DNA from: Trichomonas tenax
Lineage: Eukaryota; Parabasalia; Trichomonadida; Trichomonadidae
DNA: 31,572 bases
Assembly: GCA_023091735.1 (NCBI GenBank)
Contig: JALKBU010000597.1
Coordinates: forward strand, 1-31,572
Reading direction: 5' to 3'
Shown: positions 18,466 to 26,155 of the stretch, one piece after another
Position numbering within the stretch: the stretch's first letter is position 1
How the letters are laid out: every line of letters begins with the position of its first letter
The notes under the pieces: model-generated
The model's input: the letters and a program-made list of their open reading frames with translations, nothing else
Told to the model about the DNA's origin: nothing
Database searches by the model: none
Position numbers and translations under genes: made by a program

Positions 18466-19326
18466 ATGTCGCGTCCAAACAGCGCAATTAGAATTCGTTC
18501 ATCCATAAACACAAACAGAGAGAAGAAGAGTCTTCCGTCCATAACACGTCGCGCTGTTTCTTCTGCCTCTTCGAAAGCCGCAAAAGACGATCTCGACGAA
18601 ATGAAGCTTCAAATTGCAAAAATGGAACTAGAAACGCGGCAAATCAAGTCAAAGACAGTAAGAATGAACCAAGAGATACGAGATAGAAAGGCAGCGATGT
18701 CCAAAGCTTTAAATAGCAAAACAGAGACGAAAACTGTTGTTGTAGTCACAGAATCGACACTACAGCAGCTAAAAGATAACATAGCGGCGCTAGAAAATAC
18801 ATTATATACAACAAACAAGGAATACCAACAACTTGCAGCAAAAGATTCTTTATTACAATCTCAAGAACTTCAAGAAGAGCTTAAAATATATTACCTTGAA
18901 CACAAGAGACTCATTGAGCAGAAGGATGCAGTGAATACAGGCGAAAAAATCATAAATTCAGAACTTGAAAAATTGAAAAATCAGATTGAACAATATCAAA
19001 CTGATCAAAAATCCATTGATTCAGCACAGGATTCGATAGAAACACTTATTGATAAACTCGAAGCTTATCAAAAGACAGAAATGAAAGTTTTTAGATTTGA
19101 TCTCGATAAAAAATTGCGTACAGCTCCTTCAAACTCGAAGGCAAATGAACAGGCACTCCGTGCAAATATTTCAGAACTCAAAAAATTGATCGTTGCTGAA
19201 GCAAATAGGCTGAAATACATCGAGAAAAGAGATGAAAAGAATATGGATGAGCTTCAGGGTATAATTGAGTCACAGATTCAACAGATATATGAAACTGTGC
19301 AGCGTTTGGATGAAGAACAAGAATAG
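18466..19326 (+). CDS. Coiled-coil protein with basic Ser-rich start
   Basis: 286 residues. Residues 1-40 are basic and rich in Ser, Arg and Thr, with the remainder highly charged coiled coil (about 40-75, 95-215 and 230-286). A short break near 205-225 has FRFDLDKKLR and a Pro. No catalytic motif, signal peptide or membrane segment. Unrecognised. A basic head plus coiled coil is common in microtubule- or flagellum-associated proteins of trichomonads, but this is only a possibility. The ATG at 18466 is the first in frame. The 109-bp tandem array lies upstream. Confidence 0.7.
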   Translation: MSRPNSAIRIRSSINTNREKKSLPSITRRAVSSASSKAAKDDLDEMKLQIAKMELETRQIKSKTVRMNQEIRDRKAAMSKALNSKTETKTVVVVTESTLQQLKDNIAALENTLYTTNKEYQQLAAKDSLLQSQELQEELKIYYLEHKRLIEQKDAVNTGEKIINSELEKLKNQIEQYQTDQKSIDSAQDSIETLIDKLEAYQKTEMKVFRFDLDKKLRTAPSNSKANEQALRANISELKKLIVAEANRLKYIEKRDEKNMDELQGIIESQIQQIYETVQRLDEEQE

Positions 19327-19578
19327 AATTTTATATCTTAGTCATTGTGATGTTAATTATAAAGATTTGTTTTTATTTGCATCGGTGTAGTTCAGTAAAC
19401 ATGTTCGCAAAGTCTAATGTTTATTGAAAAGAATAATATTGGAGGTAATGAAAAATTGTTCCGTAAAAATGTTATTATAGACTTTAGAGATTGTAAAAAT
19501 AAAAAGATAAATCGAATGAAAAATGGGAAAAGTGAAATATTTTTATTATAGGTGCCACATTAATAAAATTAATGTGAA

Positions 19579-19652
19579 GCTTTCCTAGCTCAACAGGATA
19601 GAGCTTTGGACTTTTAATTAAAGGGTTTGGGGTTCGAGTCCCCAGGATAGCG
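19579..19652 (+). tRNA. tRNA-Lys (TTT), with stem mismatches
   Basis: 74 nt with canonical D stem GCTC/GAGC, T stem TGGGG/CCCCA, T loop TTCGAGT and anticodon loop CTTTTAA (anticodon TTT). The discriminator is G. Acceptor stem GCTTTCC/GGATAGC has a T-T mismatch at 4-69. Anticodon stem TTGGA/TTAAA has G-A at 29-41 and G-T at 30-40, where typical Lys tRNAs read TCCAA. It is followed at once by T6. It may be functional with unusual stems or a decaying copy. Confidence 0.75.
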
Positions 19653-19658
19653 TTTTTT
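19653..19658 (+). terminator. Pol III T-run terminator of tRNA-Lys
   Basis: Six T directly after the discriminator base of tRNA-Lys, and immediately before the ATG of the following pseudogene. Confidence 0.65.
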
Positions 19659-20311
19659 ATGTCTACAATATTTCCTTTTTGCGACTTCGGAGACGAACAG
19701 ACACAAGCTCAGGTCCTGCTAAGTCTTTTCGGCGAAAGGAATTTGTCGAGAGTCAAAGTTTTAGAGAATAAATCCGCCAGTCTTCCAAATTTTTTGCAAC
19801 TAACTGAAGAACACTACGCTACAGGGCCCGACGAAGGAGCTGGCGTGACAAGCGCTCTCAGTTGATTCAGAAATACCTGAAATTAACATCAATATTTTTA
19901 ACTTTCCATTATTAGGTAACCGCACAAATGTTACAAAAGTTACGAAATATTATTACGAATCGCCATCAAATTCAAGGTTCAAAATAATCACTGTTCGCAA
20001 TTTCGAACAGAACGAAGATGCAATTATCGATAGGTTCCGCAATTTCACAGATACTGATTTACAAGATTTCAATGGTTGCACTTTTATGAAATGTGTTGAC
20101 CTTAAATCTTGAAAAACTCGAAGGAACAGAAGCAATCCTCGAAGTCAACGTAGAAATCCAGAAAAATCCTGATTTCGACGAACATTTAGAAATCTCATCT
20201 TTGAATTTACCACTTAGAATCGTTTTGACCCGGGTCAACGAGGATTCGTTCAAAGCAGCAGCGTTTGAACAGATTTATAACCTCACTGACTGTTGATATA
20301 ACCATCGGTAT
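19659..20311 (+). pseudogene. Frameshifted gene of unknown family
   Basis: A coding-like region broken into pieces in successive frames. The first is 19659-19865 (68 codons from the ATG). The second runs from about 19864 to a stop near 20112. The third overlaps it and runs to 20296. Each piece has protein-like composition. Reading moves through all three frames, so at least two frameshifts are needed. A fourth frame shift near 20290 would continue (VDITIGIK) up to the 212-bp repeat at 20312, which probably truncates the gene. Family not recognised. Segments such as DEHLEISSLNLPLRIVL look like beta strands. The ATG lies 7 bases after tRNA-Lys, so the original promoter may be lost. Confidence 0.55.
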
Positions 20312-20526
20312 AAAGAGAAGTGTAAGAAGTGTATCAACTCTGGGGTCAGAACCAGATCAAACATGTATGGACAGATATAACTCTTATGTGATGCCATACA
20401 TAGTTGTAAAGTTAAACATATATAATATCGTTTCATATTTTTCATTAACAATTTGATAGAAGTGTTTTAACTCTCAAATTTGTTTTTTAGCGACCAAAAT
20501 TTGCAAAATTAGCATTGCCATTATGT
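20312..20526 (+). repeat. Dispersed terminal repeat, copy 1
   Basis: From GAGAAGTG at 20315 this block of 212 bp matches 25944-26155 with two visible mismatches, and its first ~135 bp match 26551-26685 in inverted orientation. It begins with two tandem 9-bp units (AGAAGTGTA) before TCAACTCTGGGG. It abuts the broken gene on its left and small Maverick-like genes on its right, as expected of a transposon terminal repeat. Confidence 0.9.
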
Positions 20527-20688
20527 TGTTTCGGAATCTTCTTTATAATGTTTTTTAGAATTTAATGGTAGTTTTCTTTTACGAACTTGTACCTTACCAT
20601 TTGTTTTAACAACATAATATAACAGATGTTGGATTCCATGTTCTTCATTATCTATAATGGATTGCCTTTCGGATTTACACAAGCTCAT
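20521..20688 (-). CDS. Small basic protein, Maverick-like element gene
   Basis: 55 residues from the ATG at 20686-20688 to TAA at 20521. The C-terminal half is basic (TNGKVQVRKRKLPLNSKKHY). It is divergent from the next gene with 38 bases between the start codons, a compact spacing unlike host genes here. The stop lies just inside the dispersed repeat. Compact divergent small basic genes next to a terminal repeat are typical of Maverick/Polinton elements, which are abundant in trichomonads. Assignment to such an element is inference, and no enzyme motif is present. Confidence 0.4.
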   Translation of the reverse strand: MSLCKSERQSIIDNEEHGIQHLLYYVVKTNGKVQVRKRKLPLNSKKHYKEDSETT

Positions 20689-20726
20689 TTAATTATAAAT
20701 AAAATCAAAAATTTTATCTTATTGAA

Positions 20727-20942
20727 ATGTCAGATACAATTAACATCCAATCACTTAGAGATGAAATTAAACAAGAAATTCTAAAGGAATTATCAAATGA
20801 TAAATCAAAGAAGATTAAACAAGATAAATCTAAAAGAAAGTGTACAGAAAAACAATTAGCTGTGTTGGCTGGTAGACAAAAGAATCCAAGACTTCAAAAG
20901 AAATCTAAAGATGAAGATTCAGAAATTGGTTATGATATTTAA
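20727..20942 (+). CDS. Small basic protein, Maverick-like element gene
   Basis: 71 residues. An acidic/amphipathic start (SLRDEIKQEILKEL) is followed by a Lys-rich segment and KRKCTEKQLAVLAGRQKNPR (about 36-56), then an acidic tail. The TEKQL-x4-GR-K-P pattern resembles small basic proteins carried by large DNA elements and nucleocytoplasmic viruses, including Maverick/Polinton types. The frame is intact and the ATG is the first in frame. Nearby are a divergent small gene and a tail-fibre-like scrap, so this is probably the preserved end of a larger element. Role in the element (DNA binding or packaging) is a guess. Confidence 0.45.
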   Translation: MSDTINIQSLRDEIKQEILKELSNDKSKKIKQDKSKRKCTEKQLAVLAGRQKNPRLQKKSKDEDSEIGYDI

Positions 20943-20950
20943 TTAATTAA

Positions 20951-21061
20951 TATATTATTATTTTTGTAAATACTTATAACACAGGTTCCGGAACAGATTA
21001 CATGCCACCGTACATTACTGTATATGCTTGGCATAGAACTGCTTATAAAATATATTTTTGA
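20951..21061 (+). pseudogene. Tail-fibre-like C-terminal scrap
   Basis: A 36-codon frame, open after a stop and with no ATG start. It encodes GTDYMPPYITVYAWHRTA. An ending of the MPPY-(4 to 6 hydrophobic)-W-RTA type is common at the C-termini of phage tail fibre/collar and similar receptor-binding proteins, and of related proteins in eukaryotic mobile elements. The main part of the gene is absent. Its position next to two Maverick-like genes suggests an internal deletion of one element. Confidence 0.4.
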
Positions 21062-21124
21062 AATTTATATTTTTATATATTTTTTTATAAGTAATTACTG
21101 AAGGACATGACAAAGTAGATTATA

Positions 21125-21172
21125 AAACATTTGGTTATGAAATACCGCTAGGTATAAAATAACCAAATGTTT
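21125..21172. other. Strong hairpin
   Basis: AAACATTTGGTTAT (21125-21138) is the exact complement of ATAACCAAATGTTT (21159-21172). The 20-base loop itself holds a 5-bp stem (ATACC/GGTAT). It could form a cruciform or a stable RNA hairpin at the 3' side of the tail-fibre-like scrap. Confidence 0.75.
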
Positions 21173-21176
21173 ATAA

Positions 21177-22145
21177 CTAACTCAAGCTCCACAACATAGT
21201 AACAATCATTATGTTAATACTATTAACATCATTCAAGAGTACACCAACCAAAATCCTTCAGATTTGACTTTCTTTCATGTTGCCAATATTGAAGATCCAG
21301 AAAATCTTATTTTTTATTTTGCTGATGCAAGAACTAGTGGACAATCCAAATTTTTTATCGTCTTTTTTTCGCTGCTTGATGACTACTTTTAAGGTTCCTC
21401 GACTCGGACATTTCCGACAGCATCATTATTCGGGATGGTATTTCTTTTATCTGGGATGTTGTAACAAATGTCAAATGTTTCCAATATACAATTTGCCATA
21501 TATGATTTAGAAATCATCGAGGATAAAATTCGACATGTAAAATAGAAAATTGTCATGTAAAATTCAATATTTTAAATGTTATTTTTATTGAGTCATATAG
21601 ATCTTGGGCGGAATTATCAGACAAAATTCTACACAGGACGTGCACCTAATTCTGTGCAGATGGCATCTCTTCGAAATCTCTCTGTTTGGGCTTCGGGTTG
21701 TTATCGTAAATGTTTTTTAACTAATTCCTCCCATCAACCACGCTTGCAAAGTATTCAAGATGCCGAAAATTTACTATACAATGAATTCAAAGGCAAAACT
21801 TCTTCATTACAATTTGAATCAGTCGATAAAAGATATGATATTACACATTTCGGTTCCGTTAGTTCGGTGTTGCATGATAGTGTCATTAAAGTCATTGCAA
21901 CTTACAACAAAGAAGATTTCGAAATCGATGGAAAATATTTAACAACGCAATGGTTTAGTGAAAACACATCTGCGACAATCAAATACACATGCGATCCCTC
22001 TATCCACCTCCCTGGCCATATAACGGAGTTTTCAACAGATGGAAACTATACTTTTGTTTTTTCGACGCCTCTTCTCTGTAATTTTCCAAGTTTAATGAAT
22101 ATATCGTACTACACGTTCCAATGCTACAACTCTGATCTTCTTTAA
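21177..22145 (+). pseudogene. Broken secretory/lectin-type gene, MRH-like end
   Basis: Three coding-like pieces in different frames: 21177-21392, 21395-21505 and 21576-22145. The last (189 codons) ends with a segment resembling an MRH (mannose-6-phosphate receptor homology) domain: ATIKYTCDP (about 141-149), then about 16 residues on YTFVFSTPLLC. MRH domains bind N-glycans in ER/Golgi quality control or sorting receptors. One Cys normally before the YTF strand is Asn here, and the sugar-contact Arg of the first strand is Lys. No signal peptide or membrane segment survives in a single frame. It is not certain that the first two pieces belong to the same gene; they have Asp/Ile-rich, Cys-containing ectodomain character. 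At least two frameshifts. Confidence 0.4.
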
Positions 22146-22455
22146 AGATGATGAAACTCCTCTTAGCTCTAGATTTGTTGATAAAAATTACATGGTATCA
22201 TAGACTCCCTTAGGCAACTCTGTTTGGGTATACTGCATGAGTCAAAGATAGTCCTATTATGAGATCTTAAAATCCAATATTATTGGAATATTTTTTGATA
22301 ATTTTTTTTGATATTTATGTATCAAATAAGGATTTTGAATAAATGTGGTTTTAGTGTATATGTATCATATAAGAAAATCCAAATTTTAAAAATATTCATG
22401 TTGAAACACCAATGTCAAAAATATTATGCATAAAATGTCACTTTACATGTCATAA
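22146..22455. other. AT-rich noncoding stretch
   Basis: No open frame or RNA gene that I can support. Confidence 0.4.
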
Positions 22456-22635
22456 ACTTTTATAATAAGCACTGGTTCAAATAATGACGATTTTATTTTT
22501 GTAATTTTCCCTATTTCAGCTTCAAAAAGAGCTGCGTTTCACAGCCAACATTGGACTTTGAATTACCAAGAGATTCTTTCTACAGGAATACCATTTATTG
22601 CAAGGATTTGTGATGAAATTCTTTTTCCAAAATAA
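22456..22635 (+). pseudogene. Short coding relic
   Basis: A 59-codon frame between TAA stops without an ATG start. Its second half (AAFHSQHWTLNYQEILSTGI and following) is strikingly protein-like compared with the AT-rich flanks. It recalls a conserved enzyme segment, but I do not recognise the family. Probably the end of a decayed gene. Confidence 0.35.
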
Positions 22636-22950
22636 TCACAAATCTAAGGTTCATTTTATATGCATATAACAAATATCGGGTCAAAAGGCCTAAACAAAAA
22701 AATTCATAATATTTTGAAAATGTATATAATATTTTTAGAAAATAACATTAAATCCAGAATATATTGTCAAAGGGTATACTAAATATCAAATCAAAATTGC
22801 ATTATAAAATATGAAAATTCTTTTTCAAAAATATCATTAAATTTAGAATATAAAATCGAATTATATTCCAAATATAAAGCTAAAAGTCAAAAATAATAAA
22901 TCCCTTTCAAAATTGAAAATGTCTGTCTGGAGTTTGAGGAGTTTGGTCGG
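22636..22950. other. AT-rich stretch upstream of eL33
   Basis: Noncoding. A weak two-copy similarity is visible around CATTAAATCCAGAATATA (22746) and CATTAAATTTAGAATATA (22835), 89 bases apart. The frame of eL33 is open through 22919-22960, but this is probably leader DNA. Confidence 0.35.
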
Positions 22951-22955
22951 CCTTT
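22951..22955 (+). promoter_or_regulatory. CCTTT initiator-like motif
   Basis: CCTTT lies 10 bases upstream of the ATG at 22961. A CCTTT element (called M5) overlapping the start site has been described as an alternative core promoter in Trichomonas vaginalis. Its place here agrees with the homology-based start of eL33. Confidence 0.4.
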
Positions 22956-22960
22956 TTGAA

Positions 22961-23269
22961 ATGTCTGATCAGGTCAAGCTCTTCGTTCCAGCTACTTTCG
23001 TCTCCTTCCGCCGCTCCAAGCGCATTATCAAGCCAAATCAGGCTCTCCTCGAAATTCAGGGCGTTGTCTCTAAGGAGGAAGCTCAATTCTACGCTGGCAA
23101 GAAGGTTGCTTCTGTCTGGAAGTTCGACAAGCAGGAGTTCATCAACTGGGGTGTCATCACACAGCCACACGGCAACTCTGGTGTTGTCCGCGCTAAGTTT
23201 GAGAAGAATCTCCCACCACAAATGCTCGGCAAGCAAGTTCGCGTTATGCTCTTCCCAAGCACAATTTAA
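22961..23269 (+). CDS. RPL35A: Ribosomal protein eL33 (L35A)
   Basis: 102 residues, close to the usual ~110. ALLEIQGV (28-35) matches ALLKIEGV of the human protein at nearly the same distance from the start. Further on, KEEAQFYAGKK, WGVITQPHGNSGVVRAKF and the end QVRVMLFPSTI match the family (HGNSG-VRAKF and IRVMLYPS-I). It is a component of the large ribosomal subunit. An ATG 14 codons upstream (22919) is in frame, but the extension has no counterpart in the family, and a CCTTT motif sits just before 22961. G+C content and codon use are much higher than in neighbouring pseudogenes, as expected for a highly expressed gene. Confidence 0.95.
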   Translation: MSDQVKLFVPATFVSFRRSKRIIKPNQALLEIQGVVSKEEAQFYAGKKVASVWKFDKQEFINWGVITQPHGNSGVVRAKFEKNLPPQMLGKQVRVMLFPSTI

Positions 23270-23398
23270 ACATATGGTAACTTGATTTTGCAAAATTACT
23301 TCATACAAATTCAGCTTTTTTTTCTAATGAAAGTGTAATTACACCAGAATCGATATTGTTATCCTTCCATATTATACACCATCACATAATATTATACA

Positions 23399-23641
23399 AT
23401 GCTATCTTCGGTAGAAAATAAATTTTGGAAATATTTCCAAAAATTATTTTCTGTGTGTATAATATCATTTCTGGTTGTGTTTCTGTGTACCATTAAGATA
23501 GCTTTAATAGGAAAAGATATCTTGATAAATATATTTTTGTTTTCCAAGCATTATCATCTGCTGTTTAATGATGTGAATATTCTTACAATGTGCTTTCCAA
23601 ATGAGTTTAGATGTGTTAATGAAAGCCAAAAAACATATTAA
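23399..23641 (+). CDS. Possible small membrane protein
   Basis: 80 codons from an ATG preceded 15 bases earlier by TCACA, an initiator-like word. A hydrophobic segment (about 17-38, CIISFLVVFLCTIKIALIG) is followed by an AT-rich, low-complexity-like tail. No family recognised. Composition is close to that of AT-rich noncoding DNA, so it may be chance. Confidence 0.2.
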   Translation: MLSSVENKFWKYFQKLFSVCIISFLVVFLCTIKIALIGKDILINIFLFSKHYHLLFNDVNILTMCFPNEFRCVNESQKTY

Positions 23642-23761
23642 AAAAAAGAAAAATATGAAATTAGAAGATATGGATGTAATAAGTAATCGTATAAAACACA
23701 CATAGATTTAGATATATTACAAGAAAAAATAAATTATATAAAAAAATCATTTGAGAATTGA

Positions 23762-24778
23762 TTATTCGATTTCAAGAGGTCCGAGATTAACCTCTTGCAT
23801 TGTTGAGCTTTTGGCGCAGCAATATATAACATTTGTAAGAATAAGTAATAAAATGAACAAACAAGCAAAAACAATGCCTGCAATCTCCATAGCAAAGCTG
23901 CGATACACACCATCGTCAGCATGGCAATATTTCGCTTTAACGAATTTTAATTTATATGTTTTTGCAGCATCCGTGATAATTGGATCACCGTTGAATGTCA
24001 CTACACTTGTGTTGAAGTTGGAGTGAATGTAAACTTTGCTAACATTGATAACATTACTACTATCAAATAAATTGCATTTAACGTTTGATAAGAATACAAC
24101 TTCATTCAGAACAACGCTGCTAAGTAAGCTCAGTGAAATAAGTGTTGCGTTTTCTTTTAATGTGTTACCAATGAAATTCGAATAACTCATGAAGAAATGG
24201 CTGTTAGATGCCATAAATAGAAAATCATCGCACTTATTATTAACAAATGTATTGAAGCTGCAAAATATTTGTGTAGTGCCAACGAGAGTTGAACCTGCTT
24301 TTTGAGGCGTTTCATTCGAAGTATAATTCGCTCCATCCATCGTCAATGTGCCAAATCCCATGTAAACTGTATCGGATTTAGCTGATTTACAGGTGAAAAA
24401 TGTTGTGAAATTTAGATAATTTTGATAATATCCGTATTGATCGAGTTGTACTGCAAAACCGCTGTATTTATAGTACGCCTGACAGTTTGATACACAATTT
24501 CTCATGGAAAAGAAAACAGATTCCAAAGAAGCGACGAAATAAATTCCAGAACCCTTAGAAGCAGTGCATTTGTAGAAAGTTGAGTCCAGGACGTGAAGGC
24601 TTGTTGATGGGGCGTTTGTACAAACAATTGCACCGCCTGGCTCCGTTGTTTTCAAATTTTGGAATGAAGCTAAATTAACGTAGACGTCGTAGTTCGATGT
24701 GACAGTCACTCTCTCTTTTGTGAACAAAACTTCTTTCGATGCTTGGTGAATATGAAGCAAAGAAAACTTGAGAAACAT
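23762..24778 (-). CDS. Beta-helix surface membrane protein (PMP-like)
   Basis: 338 residues. The ectodomain consists of repeated strand-turn units with Asn/Ser/Thr/Cys ladders typical of right-handed parallel beta-helices: GGAIVCT, LDSTFYKCTASKGSGIYF, CSFNTFVNNKC, MSYSNFIGNT. One transmembrane helix (about 298-320, IAGIVFACLFILLLILTNVIYCC) is followed by an 18-residue acidic tail. This is the layout of the large trichomonad families related to chlamydial polymorphic membrane proteins, thought to lie at the cell surface. There is no clear signal peptide and the protein is short for the family. It may be 5'-truncated, yet an initiator-like TCATA lies close before the ATG. Many potential N-glycosylation sites. 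Confidence 0.7.
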   Translation of the reverse strand: MFLKFSLLHIHQASKEVLFTKERVTVTSNYDVYVNLASFQNLKTTEPGGAIVCTNAPSTSLHVLDSTFYKCTASKGSGIYFVASLESVFFSMRNCVSNCQAYYKYSGFAVQLDQYGYYQNYLNFTTFFTCKSAKSDTVYMGFGTLTMDGANYTSNETPQKAGSTLVGTTQIFCSFNTFVNNKCDDFLFMASNSHFFMSYSNFIGNTLKENATLISLSLLSSVVLNEVVFLSNVKCNLFDSSNVINVSKVYIHSNFNTSVVTFNGDPIITDAAKTYKLKFVKAKYCHADDGVYRSFAMEIAGIVFACLFILLLILTNVIYCCAKSSTMQEVNLGPLEIE

Positions 24779-24784
24779 TAAATA

Positions 24785-24789
24785 TATGA
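24785..24789 (-). promoter_or_regulatory. Initiator (TCATA)
   Basis: On the minus strand TCATATATTTA directly precedes the ATG at 24778, with the A about 9 bases upstream. Supports a functional start for the beta-helix gene despite the missing signal peptide. Confidence 0.4.
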
Positions 24790-24898
24790 TTTCTGACTTT
24801 ACACATATTTACACGTCAAATATTTGTATTCATATGTAACTCAATATAATATTTTGTACAATTTCCAATATGCTGTTATAACAGATCTATAGACCACG

Positions 24899-25910
24899 TT
24901 ACTTTAACAGCGCACATATTGATGGGGCTGAGGCAGTAAATTGGAGAAAATATTTGTTGTTCTCGGAGCTATGTCCGTTTTTTTTTGTTACAAGTGGTGA
25001 ATTAGAAATGCCCTTAATTTCATTTAAATATTTATTCATATGATAATCATCAAATAACTCCACTATCCCAAAGTAGCCAAATAAATTGAAATATCTAAAA
25101 TTATTTATTTCTTTTGCTACAAACGCTAGAAAAGCTTTCAAATTGAGATGTTCGCTTGCATATTCAGGATAAAATGATATATTGTTATGAATTCTGAAAC
25201 TCATAATGTATTCAAGATTGTTCGTTAACAAGAAGCACTTCATTGTATTATAATCTGGATCATATTCAAATAAACACTCATTAATTATGTCTAAATTTTG
25301 CCCCATATAACTTAAATCAAGGCACTTTTTTGTGATATCTACACCTTTGCTTATAAGATAATGGAAACATTTGGATGATCCAATTCGGCAGCACCATTCA
25401 AGTAAAGAATTATCTTCAAATTCTTGATTTAATGTTTTCAGATCTGCAAAGGCATCAAAACAATCCATAAATCCATAACAATTATCATGAAGAATGTGAT
25501 ACATGAATGAGTCCGGATTAAATACTTGAAGAAGACTTTCAAAACTCATTTTTGGTAATTCTTTAAATGATTTGGTAATTTTGATTCAAAGGTTTTAACT
25601 TGATATTCTTTTAAATATAGAACTGCTATATGTGGTCTATAGCAATCGGACATGGCTTTTGGCCAAAAGAATTATAAATATTTTTGAATAAAGTCCAAAA
25701 CTCAGAAAGGTATCTAAAATTATGTTATGCTGCATTAGAAATGATTACAAGAACAGCTGACGTATCCCATTTTGTTTTGGTGCAGAAGTTGATCAAATCT
25801 TTTGATAAATCTTGAGTTTGCCCGGGCCTTAGGCCGTAGATCCTGTTGTAAAACTCGATGTATTTGTGGTACTTCTGGAAAAAGTAATTAAAGGCTTCGG
25901 TTTGGTCCAT
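24899..25910 (-). pseudogene. Broken DUF3447/ankyrin-type gene
   Basis: The gene begins at the ATG at 25910. It reads 61 codons (FNYFFQKYHKYIEFYNRIYG resembles the N-terminus of trichomonad DUF3447 proteins) to an in-frame TAA at 25725-25727. It continues in the same frame (HNFRYLSEFW...) to a TAG, then in another frame (AVLYLKEYQVKTFESKL...) to a TGA. It resumes in a third frame at the ATG at 25549 for 216 codons. The last piece holds the typical ankyrin-like segment SLLEWCCRIGSSKCFHYLIS followed by ITKKCLDLSYMGQNLDIINE. Two in-frame stops and two frameshifts make a full product unlikely. The 216-codon piece alone might still be made. These proteins form a very large family of unknown function in trichomonads. 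Confidence 0.65.
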
Positions 25911-25943
25911 TTTTTTTTAAAAAAAAGGTAATTTTTCAAAAAA

Positions 25944-26155
25944 GAGAAGTGTAAGAAGTGTATCAACTCTGGGGTCAGAACCAGATCAAACATGTATGGG
26001 CAGATATAACTCTTATGTGATGCCATACATAGTTGTAAAGTTAAACATATATAATATCGTTTCATATTTTTCATTAACAATTTGATAGAAGTGTTTTAAC
26101 TCTCAAATTTGTTTTTTAGCGACCAAAATTGGCAAAATTAGCATTGCCATTATGT
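25944..26155 (+). repeat. Dispersed terminal repeat, copy 2
   Basis: Direct copy of 20315-20526 (212 bp, two visible mismatches). It starts directly upstream of the broken ankyrin-type gene, within its promoter region. Confidence 0.95.

Noticed and set aside
22919..22960. Intron or 14-residue extension at the start of eL33
   Set aside because: No trichomonad splice-site consensus is visible, and the family alignment fits the ATG at 22961.
24887..25642. 11-bp inverted repeat (CTATAGACCAC at 24887, GTGGTCTATAG at 25632) around the ankyrin-type relic
   Set aside because: Too short, one copy lies within the pseudogene reading frame, and no other element feature is present.
20315..26155. LTR retrotransposon with the two direct 212-bp repeats as LTRs
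   Set aside because: The 5.4 kb between them contains unrelated host genes (eL33, beta-helix gene) and no retroviral-type enzymes. A third, inverted copy fits terminal inverted repeats better.
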